Shown: positions 37,996 to 50,790 of the stretch, piece by piece
Numbering within the stretch: position 1 is the stretch's first letter
Layout of the letters: the number at the start of each line of letters is the position of its first letter
NCBI GenBank assembly: GCA_017590115.1
Contig: JAGGNK010012003.1
Span: 2,557,041 to 2,621,040 of the forward strand
Direction of reading: 5' to 3'
Source: Montifringilla adamsi
Lineage: Eukaryota > Chordata > Aves > Passeriformes > Passeridae
Length of the DNA: 64,000 nt
Program-made: the position numbers and the translations under genes
Notes under the pieces: generated by a model
Databases searched by the model: none
What the model was told of the DNA's origin: nothing
Seen by the model: the letters and a program-made list of their open reading frames with translations, nothing else

Positions 37996-38519
37996 AGTAT
38001 TTTGGTTTCTGCAAGCCTGATTTCCTGAAGAAAGGAGGCTTACAGGGTCTCCCTCCCTGTGCCTTAGGCAGCTGGAGTGTCTGTTCTCCTCATGTTCCAC
38101 TTTAGGAAGCAATTGGAACAGGATTTGACAGCAATAATGGGAATCTGAGGAGAATTATGTTCTGACAGGCTTGGTGAGGATCCCCAGCCTGCCAGAGGAG
38201 TGAAGGACATAATTAATGGCCCTGCTGAGGAAAGGGCCATGCTGGGAATGTCATCCTTTTTTTCACCAGCCATCAGGGACTCTCAGGCAATTAGGAGCAG
38301 TCCCTGGGGAAATTCCTGGAACATTATCCAGCACCAGCAAGAAAACCACAGCTGGCTGTGGCTCCTTTGGGGTGGTTTGTGGGACAGTCCTGGCTCAGGG
38401 AGATGTTTCCTATTTGAGACCCCAGTCCTGTGTGGATCCTCTGGTGCGTGCTCCAAGCATTTGGAAAAGCTTTGTTTGCCTCCAGGATGAAAAGTTCCCT
38501 TTCCCTTTGCTTGGCAGCC

Positions 38520-39056
38520 ACCTCACTCTCCCTGTCCCCTCCTGTGGCATAAGGGGAAGAAGGAGCTGCAGCCAGACCTGAGGAATTAATAGATCCTCCC
38601 TGGCTGGATCTTTCCTTCCATCCTCATCCTCCCTGTCCCCTTCCTGTGGCATGAGTGGGACAAGGAGCTGCAGCCAGACTTGAGGAATTCATGGATCTTC
38701 TGTGGCTGGATCCCTCCCTCCTTCCCTGTCCCCTCCTGTCCCACACTCATGGGAGGAAGAAGGAGCTTCAGCCAGACCCATGGAACCCATGGACACCCAA
38801 ATCCTCACAATCTGGATCCTTCCCTCCATCCTCACCCTCCCTGTCCCCTCCTGTGGTACGAGAGGAAGGAGGAGCTGCAGCCAGACTTGAGGAATTCATG
38901 GATCCTTCCTGTCTGGATCCCTCCCTCCATCCTCACCTTCCCTGTCCCCTCCTATCCCACACTCACAGCAGGAAGCAGGAGCTTCACCAGACCCAGGAAC
39001 CCGTGGACAGCCCAATCCTCAGTCTGGATCCTTCCCTCCACCCTCACTCTCCACCA
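38520..39056 (+). repeat. About 100-bp minisatellite, five copies
   Basis: The anchor GGAGCTGCAGCCAGAC (or GGAGCTTCA variant) recurs at 38562, 38664, 38762, 38871 and 38978, spacing 98-109 bp. Each is followed by GGAATTCATGGATC-like, CTGGATCCCTCCCTCCATCC and CCCTGTCCCCTCCTGTG segments. Unit-length variation explains open frames here that look like repeat proteins. Confidence 0.92.
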
Positions 39057-40027
39057 AGGCACCTCAGGCTGTGCTGCCCTAATTTCCCAGGCACAGATCC
39101 CCGTGTGCTTGTCCTGCCATTCCCACTCAGCCACAGGGATGTGCTCTACATCTCTCTCATCTTAAAATGTCACTTGTTCCCCCAGAATCCCACGGAATGT
39201 GGCCGTTGTGAGCCGAGGAAACACCAGTTTGGATCCTCTGGAGGGCTCATAGAAGGGTTTGTTTCAAACCTGGACTTGAATCTTCTTGACGTCTTTTCTT
39301 TCCCACGTAAGAAAAATGACTTAAACAGCAAAAAGCTCCTGATTCTGTTGAGTTCAGAGCAAAGTCAGTCCTACACAAACCATCCAGGGTGGGATTCAGG
39401 ATTCTCTCCCAGAGGGATTTTTCTCTCCCCTGCCTCAGCTGGAGGGAAAGGCTTTGTTTGTCTCCAAGATTCCCTTTCCTTTCACGTCCCGTATTCCAGT
39501 ATTTGGAAACAAACAATACTCTTTTGCAGCAATGTTTTGTCTCCTCTCCATTTCCTTCCCCCTGAGAGGAAACAATTTGCTTGAGTGGTCCCCAGGCAGC
39601 TCCAAAAACTCCATTTAGGGACCAAATTCCTCTTTACTGTGGTGAGAGACCAAAGGCCTGTTGGGATTTTCCTTTAACAACTGGAAGCACCAGAGAAGCA
39701 TTGAAGTGTGACATTTTTTGGCCAAGAAAAAGCTGGAAAATTCAAAAACATCAATAACCTGCTCTGTTTGGCTGAGCACATCACTGTGGATGGGTGGAAC
39801 CCGGCACCAGCACTTCCCCTCCTTTGATAAATGCACTGAACCCCCCCAAAACCCAAAATGTTTGTGAGGAAAGGGAATAAAATAAATTAACCCAAGTCTA
39901 AGCACTGAGAGAGCCCATGGAGGCTGGCCCAGCAGAGGAATGGCTGGGAATAAAATAGTGAGATAAAGGCAGGAGGAATCAGTGTAAGAGGAATTATTTA
40001 AGAGAAAGGAAAAGCTGTTAAAAAAAG

Positions 40028-40073
40028 TGTGTGGGGGGGAATTACGCGTCGCGGGGGGCGGGGGGGGGGGGGA
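40028..40073 (+). repeat. G-runs, potential G-quadruplex
   Basis: GTGTGGGGGGGAATTACGCG then TCGCGGGGGGCGGGGGGGGG and more G. Quadruplex-prone, or a base-calling artefact. Confidence 0.7.
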
Positions 40074-40075
40074 AG

Positions 40076-40312
40076 AATAAAAATGCTCCAGCAAAAGTAG
40101 GGCATTTGCTAAACAATAAAAGGGATGAGACAGATGATGAGGCTAAAATGGCTGAGATACCGAACTGCTTTCAGAAATCTGCCTTTATCAAGAGAAATGT
40201 GGAAAAGTGGTTTGGACAATTAGGAAGTAACAAAAAGCCTCGTAAAAATAGCTCGGGGGGAAGAGAAACACTCAGGAAATGGGAGCGTGTCGGGAGAGCA
40301 TTAAGGGATTAA
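40076..40312. promoter_or_regulatory. Candidate conserved non-coding element
   Basis: An A/T-rich unique block: GCATTTGCTAAACAATAAAA, GATGAGGCTAAAATGGCTGA, CTGCCTTTATCAAGAGAAAT and TTTGGACAATTAGGAAG. It has a 93-codon open frame starting at 40031, but codon use and composition look non-coding and the frame starts in a G-run. Confidence 0.3.
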
Positions 40313-43300
40313 CTGGTGGAGCTCCTGGGAGGGACTGGGGCAGAGCTGCATCCTCCTGCCACAGCACCAGCAGCTCCTAAAGGTGCTGCCAGCACGAATT
40401 CAGGGATTTGGGAAGCACGGGGTGAGAGGAAAACAGAAAATCCCTTTCAGACAAATTGTGGCCTCTTCTTTTCTCCTCTTTTGGTAGCGGAGGCAAATGA
40501 AAGACAAGCAAAGCGAATTCTCCCCGGATATCAGGATGTGCTATCGCTTCCCCCGGGGTGGAAGGGAGGAACGATGGAATTAAATTAAGGAAGAGGGAGT
40601 CAAAATTGAATATCTGAAAGGAAACTGCTCCTTGTGGTAATTCCCTGCTCGGCTGGGGATCGGTGGCCCCGAGGGGGATTGCAGAGAGAGTCCGAGAGCA
40701 CCTGGATTCAAAGGGAATTTCAATCCCATTGTGGGGCTGCTCTGAGGGGGAGGGATTTGGGCTGCATCCTGCCCAAGGATGACTCTGGGATGGGGAACAC
40801 CAGAGGCAGGCGGAAAAAAAGAGAGCAAAAACCAAGTAGAGTGTGTTTTCCTGGTTTTTCTTGGAATTACAATGCCTGGACTCTCTCCTTGCAGGCTGGG
40901 AGCAGGAAATAATTCAGGATGCTGGGAGATGGACAGGATCACACGGGGCAGAATCCAATCCCTCAAGGATGATGTGGAGAAAAGGCCACTGCATTCCTGC
41001 TTCTCTTCCCTGTTGCTCTGGAGAGGCTGGCAAAGCAAAACTACCCTCCCAGGACAGCCCCAAATCCAGCCTTTCCCCAAAATGTGACTGTGCCCAGCAA
41101 CAAAAAGGATAAATGATGTATGGAAACATCCTGCTGCTCTGCCCAGTTCCCAGGGTCTGGAATTTAGGGATATGGGATGCCCCACCTGCCCAAATCTTGC
41201 CTCGTGGGCAGCTCCAGGCTGGAGAGCTCCTGCGCCACAGCCAGCAGGGAGGGGGTGGGGAGTAGGAGAGCAGGAATATTTCCCTGCTGGACCAAGATCC
41301 GCCTGGGGCTGGTGTAGATCTGGCCATTCCCAGGGGTCACATTCACAGCTCTCACTCAGCTGGGCTCAGCTCCTCACTGTCCCTGACAGCCCCATCCTCC
41401 TCCTCCTCCTGCTCATGACCCATCCCAAACCCTGGTACAGCACAGGAAGCACCTGGGCAGCTCCTTTGCACAGGGAAAAGCAACTAAGAGGGAAAAAAAA
41501 ACACGTGGAAAAACCTCGGAATAAGGCAATTTGGAATGCCAGCATCCTCGAGATTTCCCAAGTATTTTTAGCAGCGGGTTTTGAGCTGGAGGAAACAGCT
41601 GTATGAACTCTGGCAGTGGGAGAGACAGGAGGTGGGAGCCAGCAGCCCTGGTGTTTTCATCCCGCTTTTCCTCAAAGCACCCTGAGTCATGCAATTGGCA
41701 GCTCCCCCTCCGTGGGAAACGGGAGCCAAGCAGCGCCCGCAGCCCCTAAAAAAGCCTGAGCCCTCCCAGCGCCAGAAGGACGACAGAAATAGGTCCCTGC
41801 TGCTGCACGGCCAAATGGAGCCGCCACCACAGCCAAAATTCCCCCCAAATCCCAAAGAGCTCCAATCCCACTCCAGCTCATCCCCCGGGAGGACACAGGT
41901 GAGGCTTGGCCCAGCCCCACACTTAAAGGATCGATTTTTCTCATGAACTCAGCAATTTAAATAAAATGTTTTGTATTTTGCTTTAAATTACGGTATATTC
42001 TTGGATTTAGACCGGGTTTGGGAGATGAGAAACCCTCCTTTGTTTGGGGGAAAAGAATCCCTGCTGAGGGAGGAGCTGGTGCTCTCTGGCTCCAGGCTTT
42101 GATTTCCTCCCCGCGGAGTGGGGACAGGAGGTGACAACAGGGCAATAAATCAGGGAAAGGGTTCCTGCAGGGCTCTCCAATCCACTGGGATGAGACAGGA
42201 ACATCCCCAACTCCTGAGCAGCTGCTCTAGTTCCACCCACCTGCTCAGCCCTGAAAAGCCAGCTGATAAACCCTGCAATGCTCCAGCCTGGGTTTAGGGA
42301 GAGAAAAGGCAGAAAAAGTTCCTGAATGCACCCTGGGACCTTCCCCCACCCTATCCCCTGCTGTGGGCTTGTTCCCTTGACCCAGGCTCCTGCAAGAGGC
42401 TGCTCCAAGCTGGAGCAACCAATTCCTGCCAGTCCCGTTGCAAGGTAGGAAAAGCAAAGTCACTTCCCAAGGATGGGCATGGGAGGGAAGCAGAGGAGGA
42501 TTCTGAGTTCAGCCTCCAGCTGAGACCCCAGGCTGCTGCTGGGCAGGCCTGAAAATCCATCCGGGAGGTGAATTGGGGCTCATTCCTACAAAGATTTATG
42601 AGATTCGTGGGGGTTTTGGCCAGGAAAGTGCTGATCTCCCACCGGATCCAGCTCCCAGGGATTCAGTGATCTGCATATGGGAAGAGATCACCTGTCCATC
42701 ATGTGAGGGTGCAGAACTGAGACATAGGAAGATATGAAGGGTGACCCAGGAAGGACAGTCTGGGTTGTGTCAGCTCCAGAAAGGCAAAAATTTGGAGAGG
42801 GAAATTTTCTGGAATGTTTGGGCTCAGGTTAGTCCTGGCACAGAGCTGAGTCCATCCCTTCTCTGAGCTGGGTCCATCTGAAGCTCCAAGCTCCATGCAA
42901 AGAGGAAACAAAACCCCTTTTCATCTCCCAGAACAACTTCTGGGGGTGCTGTTCCCATTCCAGCTTGGTGCCAGCACCAATCCCTGCTATGGGAAGCAAA
43001 CAGGATCCGGAGTCTGGGGGTGAAATTCTGAAATTCCTCGGATCCTTGGCGAGGCAGGGAGCTGCTGGCCCTGAGCCATGCAGTCAGATGGGTGTCTGGC
43101 ACCAAATTCCACTGCTCCAGGAAGGAAAAACTTTCTCTTCAAGTTGAACAGGACCAAATTTAGCTAAAAAAAAAGCAAAAATGAAGGGGATGAAGGGGCT
43201 CTGCAAGTAAAATGCTGGAATTGAGAGGACACAACAACAGGATTGGCCTGGGAGAGTATTTGTTCTGTTTTAGCTTCACTCGGAGATGCTGAGCTGAAGG

Positions 43301-43539
43301 TTTGGCACCCAAAGGAGCCAAAAATGCTTCCTGCTTAAACCTGGCCCTGAGACAGGGCTGGCTCCTGGCAATGTGGATACTGGGAGCAGCTCTGAGGGAA
43401 AACTCCACAGGTGAACAGAGCCATAAATCAGAATTATCCAAAGTCTCCCTGTCCAATCCCCTCGAGTGCCCTTGGAGAACTCAGCTCCATGCTGCCCTTC
43501 CAACCACCACACCAGTGCAGAGGTTCAGCCAACTCCTGC

Positions 43540-43962
43540 TGTGACAGACGAGCAATGTGATGGTTGACCCTCCCAATTAAAAGGTAAATATCATATTTAC
43601 ATGTTAAGAAAAGTTTTATAGATTTATAGTTATATTTTACCCCCTTGTGCTATTATCAGGGGGTGCCCTGGCTTTGGGACATTTGGGAGGGTCACTCGTT
43701 ACTATGGCAGCACCTGACCTCCAATCAAGATTTAATTAAGTGATCTCCACCACTGGGCAGCACAGAAGGAGTTGATGGACAGAACTTTGGGAGTGGCTAA
43801 AAGTTTAAAAGGTGAAACCTCCATCCTGTGGGTGAGCACATGGTGGGAAAAATCCTCTGCTCCAGGCACTGTAATATTTTCTCTATTCAGTCTTCTATTG
43901 TATTTTTGATAAGGTTTTAATAAACCTTTTAAATTTTTTGGAAGTGAGTAGCATTTCTCACA
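43540..43962 (+). mobile_element. Solo LTR of an endogenous retrovirus (plus orientation)
   Basis: The 5' end reads TGTGACAGACGAGCAATGTG then ATGGTTGACCC. The 3' part has CTATTCAGTCTTCTATTG, GGTTTTAATAAACC (poly(A) signal) and ends near CATTTCTCACA. It is homologous to the minus-strand copy at 56350-56781. Similarity starts at TGTGA and ends near CATTTCTC in both, which defines the LTR ends. No internal gag, pol or env sequence adjoins it, so it is a solo LTR. Target-site duplications are not clear. Confidence 0.85.
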
Positions 43963-44934
43963 CTGGTGTGGGTTTTGTTCTAGGGAAGAGGTGCCCAGCT
44001 TCATCCCAGGGAAAAACTTTGGGCATTTACTTGCTGGAAGTGCCCTGGAAGTGTGAGAAGGAGAGACCAAGGGAAGTGGTGTCTGTCGAGAGGAGCCACC
44101 CAAGGAAAGCTTCCCAAAGCTCCCCAAAAATGGAGCCCTGGGGTCAGAGCAATGTTGTAAATGGACCTTGCATGTTCCATCTCCCTCCCCAAGAGCTTGG
44201 GGGATCAAGTGGAAAAATGATGACTTTTCAGGAGCAATAATACAGTGGAGATGGGAATAAAGCAGGAGGTCAGAGAGATGTGAACCTCCTGTTTTCTCTG
44301 AGCAGCACAAAAAGGATTTTTTTTTCCCAAGAAAAGCTGTCTCTGCCATAGGTTTGGACAATAAAGTCACATTTCCTGCAGTCCTGTGACACATAGGAGG
44401 TGTTTGGAGAGTTTGTGAGCAGTCCTTGGTCCATCATCTCCCCCAGATTCTCATTTTGCTCCTATTAATTAACTCAGTTCTTTCCCTGCTTCTCACCCCT
44501 CACAGTTCCAGGCTGCCAGTGCTTTTCCCTCAAACATTTGGGATGCACAGCCAAGGCTCTTCATCCCTTTTGCCTTCCAGGGCTGCAAAGGAAATGCGAT
44601 GAAATGCTTCTGCTGGCTCAGTGTCAGGCAGGGGTGGGAAGGGGAGCGGGAATGTGATGGTGATCCATGGAGAAAATGTCACTGCAGGGTGGGAATTGTC
44701 CCCTGCAGCACCGTGCCCCCAGGCTGGGGAACTGGGAGCAGCTGAGAGTTTAGCTGAGAGCTTTTCTGGGAGCTCAGAGGAGAACTGGGATCTGGGCCCT
44801 GCAGATGGGCTGGGGTGTTGAGATCTGGGAGCTGGATCCATTCCCCAGACTTCAGTGATCTCAGGAATTTGGGGGAAAATGAACAAAGCCATGTCCCACA
44901 TCCATGGAGGGAGCAGCCGTATGTCTCTGTGGGT

Positions 44935-44992
44935 TGCATTAATGACTGATGTACCTAATTATGCCCTTAATTTGCACAATCCAGGGTTTTCC
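44935..44992. promoter_or_regulatory. Candidate AT-island element
   Basis: GCATTAATGACTGATGTACC, TAATTATGCCCTTAATTTGC and ACAATCC: three TTAAT/TAATT sites in 60 bp. Confidence 0.3.
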
Positions 44993-47044
44993 AGCTCTTG
45001 GGAAGGCAGCTCCAGCCCCATTTTGAAGTCTTGCTGCCCCCCGAGAAGATCCAAGCTGCAGTGGAGGGACTCAGTGGGGTTGGATATTTGTCAGTTTTCC
45101 ATCTTCCGCCCCTCATTTTCCAGGAGCCTCCTGTTGCTCACTACACTGCCCCCACAAAGCCATCCCAGGGCAAAACAAAACAAAAAACCCCCTGGATTTT
45201 CCCACAGCAGCAATGTGAGGTTTTCATGGAGACCAGATTTTTTTCTTTTCCAAAGTCAGAAAAACAGGGCTGGAAGTGGGAGGCAAGCAAAGGTCTCCAA
45301 GCACATCTTTTCCTCAGAAAATCCTCTCTAAATTCACCAACAAATGACAATTTTGTGGCTGCAGCTGGGAGGGGGAGAAAGGATCCTTGCTTTGCATAAA
45401 GTTTTCTTTTGGAGTTTGTTTTTCCTGGGAGAAGGTGGAGCTTTTTGGGGGCAGTTCTCCACAACCACATCTAATCTAATATTAGGATGGGCAGGCTGGG
45501 AGCAGCTGTAGGAAAGGATCAAGGCGTCACTTCCTCCCACCTGAATCCAAACTCAGCCCTTGCACTTTCCCCATTGTGACTGAGGACTTGAAAATTCCCT
45601 TTTAATTTGCTTTGGTGCAATGGAGGAGAGCTGGGATGGGGGGATGTGCAGGATGGGCTCCTGCCTTTGTGGTGTTTTTTTCAAAGTGAGATCCACTTGC
45701 CTCGTCTGAAAAGGACACAAAGAGTTGGCTTTTGCCTTGGGAAGAAAGTGTTCTTTTCTTTTTTAAAAAAAGAAAATTAAAAAAAGAGGCCTGGACAACT
45801 TCAGAATTCAGTAGGATGGCCCAGGAGCTCTCAAAAATCAGTGAGAATAAGAGTGGAGTTGGTGCTAACAGACTGCAGAGAAGGTCGAGGAGGGTCTCTC
45901 AGATCCAGCTGGAGCTTTAGCATATTTTGATTTTTCCTCTCATCCTGGCAGGCTCAGAAAAAGAACCAGAGAGGAGCTGATTCCTCTCTGAGGGGAAAAC
46001 TCTCTTTCCAGCCAGAGCTGGGAACTGGAGTCTGCTGGAGAGTGGGGGGATCACCATGGAGCCCAGGAGCGACCAGAAAACCCCAGATCATTTCCTGGCC
46101 AACTTCCCATGAGCCACCAGAGCAGCCATGTGTGGCAGAGCCTCGTGGCCCCAGCCCAGGGCACGGAGATTTCCAGAAGTGACATGAGGAAAGGGAGCAC
46201 CTGGAGCTGCTCCTGGCACCATCCAGGCCCTGGCATGTGGCAGGAGGTGCCTCCCACGCCAGGAGATGATGATGGAGCTCCTCCACCATCCCTCCTGCTC
46301 CAGCTGACTCTGCCAGGCTGGGTCCTGGGAGGCTTTTCCCAGCTCTGCTGATGGCTCCTGATCCATAGCAGGACATGGGAAGGGCACCAGGGCTGTCCCT
46401 CTTGAAGACAAACCTGCCAAGGTTTGGCTCTGGGTCTTCACCTCCACAAAAGGCCCAAATCAGCTCCACACCGCCAGGGATGGCCTGGGAGGTTTCTTGG
46501 GGGTTGGTGGCCACTGGTTGGGTCATTCCCAAGGTTTTTTGGGTCTCCGTATCCTGGGTGCCGGCCCCCTCCAGGGCCTGGGGCATCCTGCAGAAAGTTG
46601 GTCTCCAAGAGGAGCAACATCTCAGCAGCTTCTTCTTCTGGATGACGGGGAATTATGATTCCTGGTGCTGGGTCCCAAAGGGAGCTGTGTCCAGGATGGA
46701 GCAGAGAGGAACCACCACAGAGTGGCCAAAAGCCCCATTCCCAAAGCTCTGGATTGTGGCTGACCCTGGAAGATCCCAACTGAAAAGCCCAAAGTGTGTG
46801 CCCATGGCAGCCCCATGAATATTGGGAAGGAGGTGTTGGAAGCCACCCTGGAGTGACCAGTCCCCTTCCTGGCTCAGCCCTGGAGCAGCTGAGGACAGGG
46901 AAAAACATTGCCAAGTCCTAAAAAAGCCCAGATTTATTCCCAAGGGGTGGTTTGTGCAGCATCTCCAGCACTGGCAGTTCAGCCTGGAATTTTGGGGACA
47001 CGGAGGAGGTTTTTTTGGAACATGAGTAGGAGCACATTCCTGAG

Positions 47045-47173
47045 GCTGGAGAAGAAGGAATGGTGGCTGGAGAAGGAAGGGATGGTGGCTGGAGAAGGAA
47101 GGGGTGGTGGCTGGAGAAGGGATGGTGGATGGAGAAGGGATGGTGGATGGAGAAGGACGGGATGGTGGATGGG
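47045..47173 (+). repeat. GGAGAAGG...GGTGG minisatellite
   Basis: Imperfect 17- to 22-bp units of the type GGCTGGAGAAGGAAGGGATG with GTGGATGGAGAAGGGAT variants, about six copies. Confidence 0.92.
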
Positions 47174-50100
47174 ACTCAACCACCCCTCCTCAAACACTCT
47201 CCAGAGCAGAGACCACCAGCCTTGGTCAGGTTGGACCCACAGCAGCTGGAGCATCTTTGGAGAGCCCTTATCCTTCTGGCAGCTTCCCAAGTGCTGTGGT
47301 CCCCTCTGGAGCTGCTTTTCCCCCCTGTAATATTTTCCCAGCCAGGCTGGGCCCTCTGTGGCTGCCCAGGAGGAGCAGAGCTGTGTGGGAGTGGGTGTGT
47401 GCTGAAGATGTGTCTCCCTGAGAAGCAAGAGCAGATGGTGACTCCATTCCTGGAGGCTCCAGAAGCCACAGCCATTCATCCCCAGAAATAATTTTAGCCA
47501 CAAAGCCTCCAAAGGCTGCTCCCTGCTAAACACACACACAGAAAAAAAAGAAAAAAAAAAGCTTTGGAAAGCATCAGCATTCCTGAAACAGCGAACAGTG
47601 GGAGGCACGGAGAGCAATTAAGTCAAGCAGTTAATTGCTAACGAGTGGTGGCTCTCTGATGGGTTTGGTGGCTCCTCTGGGAGGACAGTTCCACCCCTGT
47701 GAACTCACATCAAGTGAATCTTTTGTGCTCCTGGGCATGGAGCTGAAAATATTCCCCTGTGACCAGGGCACTGGGAGAGGGATGCATCAGCCAGCACTTC
47801 CAGGCTCCCTATTCCCATTTTCCTAGCTGAGAAAGGTTCTGTGCTCAAGTTCCTCATAAATTTTGCCTCCATGCACACATGAAGACAACAGTGCTTGTCC
47901 TGCTGTGTCCCAAATCCAGCTTGGGTGGGAAGGAGGAAAAGACCTGGATCTGTTGTGGATCCCAAGTGGCCAATTTACCTTCCTAATGAGCCACAATGGC
48001 TTTTTCCCCACTCCTGGAGCTGAGGTGGTACTTTGGAGCACTCCCTGTGCTCCCAAAAGCTGCATAACTCACCGTAACAAGGGGAATATCAGGATGCTCT
48101 GGAGCCAATCCAAAACCTCTCTCAGAATCTCCAGGATCCACGGGAAGAAGCACTTTCCACACCAAAACTTGGCACCAGGAGGGACCTTGGCCCAGCCTTG
48201 ACCCCACTTTCTCCTCCAAGGGTTAAGGCATAGGCTGCATGGGCTGATGGAGTGAGAAATTTCACTTTGCTCTTTTTTTTGTGGTTAAAAAAAGCACTAA
48301 TTCATCCTAAATCTGCCTGAAAGAGCCTTAAGTGGTAATACACCGATAAGAAGACTTTATTTGGCTTAGCATTTGGGAAGTTTGATGTGTGTAAATGGGT
48401 GAGGAGACCAAAAAGGACTCATTTTCTCTCTGTCCTTTAAGACAGGGAGCTGCCTGGCCTCCCTCCTGCTCTGCTGCTGGCAGGGTTTAGATATCCCAAC
48501 CTTTTTTCCCCTTTTCCAGCAGGGTATTATGGCTCAGTGCAGGGTGGGCAGCTTGTTTGGCTGATTTCCCCACAGACCCACAGTCTCCCCGTGGTCCAAG
48601 GAATTTTCCATCCTGCTGTTCCTGGGTGCTGCAGCCCCAGAACATCCCTGAGCCTCTGTGGGGTTTTTAGGATATTGCTGGGGTGAATCAGGGCTGGATT
48701 CCAGGTACCACTCCAAGAGTCCTGGGGAAGAGACATCTCCATCCCTGCATTTCAGCATTCGCATCCTCACCTAAGCAAAGCAGGAATTTTCTTCCCAGTG
48801 GCACCAGCAGCTTTTGCTCTCTGACCACTGGGACTGGGGCCACGATTCACTTGTCCCCAAAATGTCACCAGCAGCTTCTTCCCAGCTCACACTTCCCTGC
48901 TTCTCCCAGCCCAGCTCTTCCCATCTGATCCCCCAGCACAGCCGGTTCTGATGCAAAATATCCAATTTCACAGGGAGATTCCTCATCCTGATCCCTCCCT
49001 TCACCTCCAGAGCCATGGGACACCTTTCCCTGTGGTTGACAAAGCTCCCAAAGTGCTCTTCACAAAGGTTATCAGGGCTGGGAAGAGAGGGATCAGTAGG
49101 AGCAGGGAGGCAGGAGTGGGAGAACAAACAATGCCGGGCCTTGGGAGACTTGGCTAAGTCTGTAAAGGTCAGGGATCCCAGAAATGAGAGGAGAAATCCC
49201 AGAAAAACGCCCCTGCTCTCCTGGAAATGGGTTGAGCACGTGAATGGATGCATCTCTCACCACTGGTTGGTGTCTGGAATTAATTTTTGCTCCCTATCCC
49301 TAAAAAAGATTCTTGCTGCTCCAAGGAATTTATTTGGGTTGAAGATGAAGACATGGGTGGGGATTTAAGTGTCACGCCTTGAGCTCCTGGGGCAACACCC
49401 AGGGTGGTTTTTGGGCTCCACATTTATCACTGGGTTGTTTATCCTGGATGCAAGCACCAGCAGCAATGGCAGCAACAACTTGGAATTGTGGAATTAACCC
49501 GTGTCAGAGTCCCTTATTCCAATATCAGACCCCATCACTGGTGACACCCAGCGAAGGGACAGCCCAGGAATGTGTCTGGGAGGAGCTGGGATGTTTCATT
49601 CTCTTGCTTTCAAACAAAGAAGTTTCACTTCAGGACACTCAGCTCCCTTTGGATTGCTTTGAAGTGAGAATTTTGAGTTCCTTTTAAATGGATTTATTTG
49701 TTTTAGTTGTCTGAGATAAAAAAAAAAAAAAGGTGGATGAGCCCCAAAATTATGGGGTTTTGGGGAAAGTGTGTAAAACCCCTCACTTTTCTCACTGATC
49801 TGGAAGGGAATGTCCTTCCCAGGTTCCCTCAATTGTTTTTTTGGGATCGTAGTCCCCATGCTAAGCATCTCCATGAGGAGCTGGGGGTCTCTCCCTTGGG
49901 ATGAGCCCACAGATCCAGGGAGAACAGGGGAGTGATAAAGGGATGCAGAGCAGGGAGGTGCTGAGACCCAGCCAGGGGAGTTTCATCCTGCCTTGCCCAA
50001 TCCAGGAGGAATTTGGGATAATTTCCATTATTCCTATTCCATTTAGCTGAATAAATAGAGGGTTTAAACTCATTTCATTGTCTGCAGTCAGCTTACACAG

Positions 50101-50639
50101 CCTAAAGCAAATCAGAATTTTTTTTTTAATTGGGGTGGTTTGGGTTTAGAGGAAGAATTTACCTCAAGAATTTCAGGAGGTTTCTTACCCTTTCCAACTG
50201 CTAAAAATGTGGGAAAATGAGGGGAAGTACAAAAAAAAAAAAAAAGGAAAAAAGATGAAAAAATAGAAAATATGGTATTTTTCTAGGATTTACAACAAAG
50301 TTTCCTTTTTCTGTGCTGGTTTCAGAGCCCTTTTATTGGAGATGTGCGGGATTGATCTGTGATTTTATGGTATCCAGTGTCCTATCTCTGCTCCAAACAT
50401 TGGGAACACCAGGAGGAAGCAGCACTCAGACCTCTTCCAGGGGTGACTGAACATCTGGATTTGTGCTCATTGTCCTGCTCCCCTTTCCCAAACACAGGGA
50501 TTTTCCAGGAAAGCGGTTCCTGACATTTAGCAGGGATGCAAAGGGCTGCTCTGTGGCATGGCGGGGGAGGCAAACGAAGCATTCCAGGGAGCTCTGGGAT
50601 CATCCAGTGGGAGCTGATTCCTCGCCACGTTCCTCACAT

Positions 50640-50790
50640 TTGTTTACTGCAGCAAAGAATTCATCTTTCCAGCTCATGCTGGGGATTAATTAATGGTTCT
50701 GGCTCCTGTGACCCTGTGATTAACTCATTTGCACATAATTGCTCGAAGACAAAACCACGGATTAAGAGCTTTTCTCCCTCCCCACTCCTC
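50640..50790. promoter_or_regulatory. Candidate conserved non-coding element
   Basis: TGTTTACTGCAGCAAAGAAT (forkhead-like TGTTTAC), GGGGATTAATTAATGGTTCT, GTGATTAACTCATTTGCACA and TAATTGCTCG in unique sequence. Confidence 0.32.

Larger units (their letters stand above)
28641..43539. other. Intergenic region, part 2
   Basis: No supported gene. It holds a CR1 fragment, a TTCCC array, a GGAGAA array, a six-copy 35-bp minisatellite, a roughly 100-bp minisatellite and several AT islands, each listed. Short open frames in this stretch lack family motifs, splice context or codon bias and are treated as chance. Confidence 0.7.

Noticed and set aside
38655..39584. 309-codon plus-strand frame
   Set aside because: Half of it is the ~100-bp minisatellite. 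No recognisable protein.
40031..40312. 93-codon frame with a plausible start
   Set aside because: It starts inside a G-homopolymer region, has AT-rich non-coding composition and no family match. Kept only as a possible regulatory element.
43732..44394. A minus-strand frame (KYNRR-NREN peptide) resembling a plus-strand frame at 56076-56519
   Set aside because: The shared peptide is the antisense reading of the same LTR family in both places, not a conserved gene.
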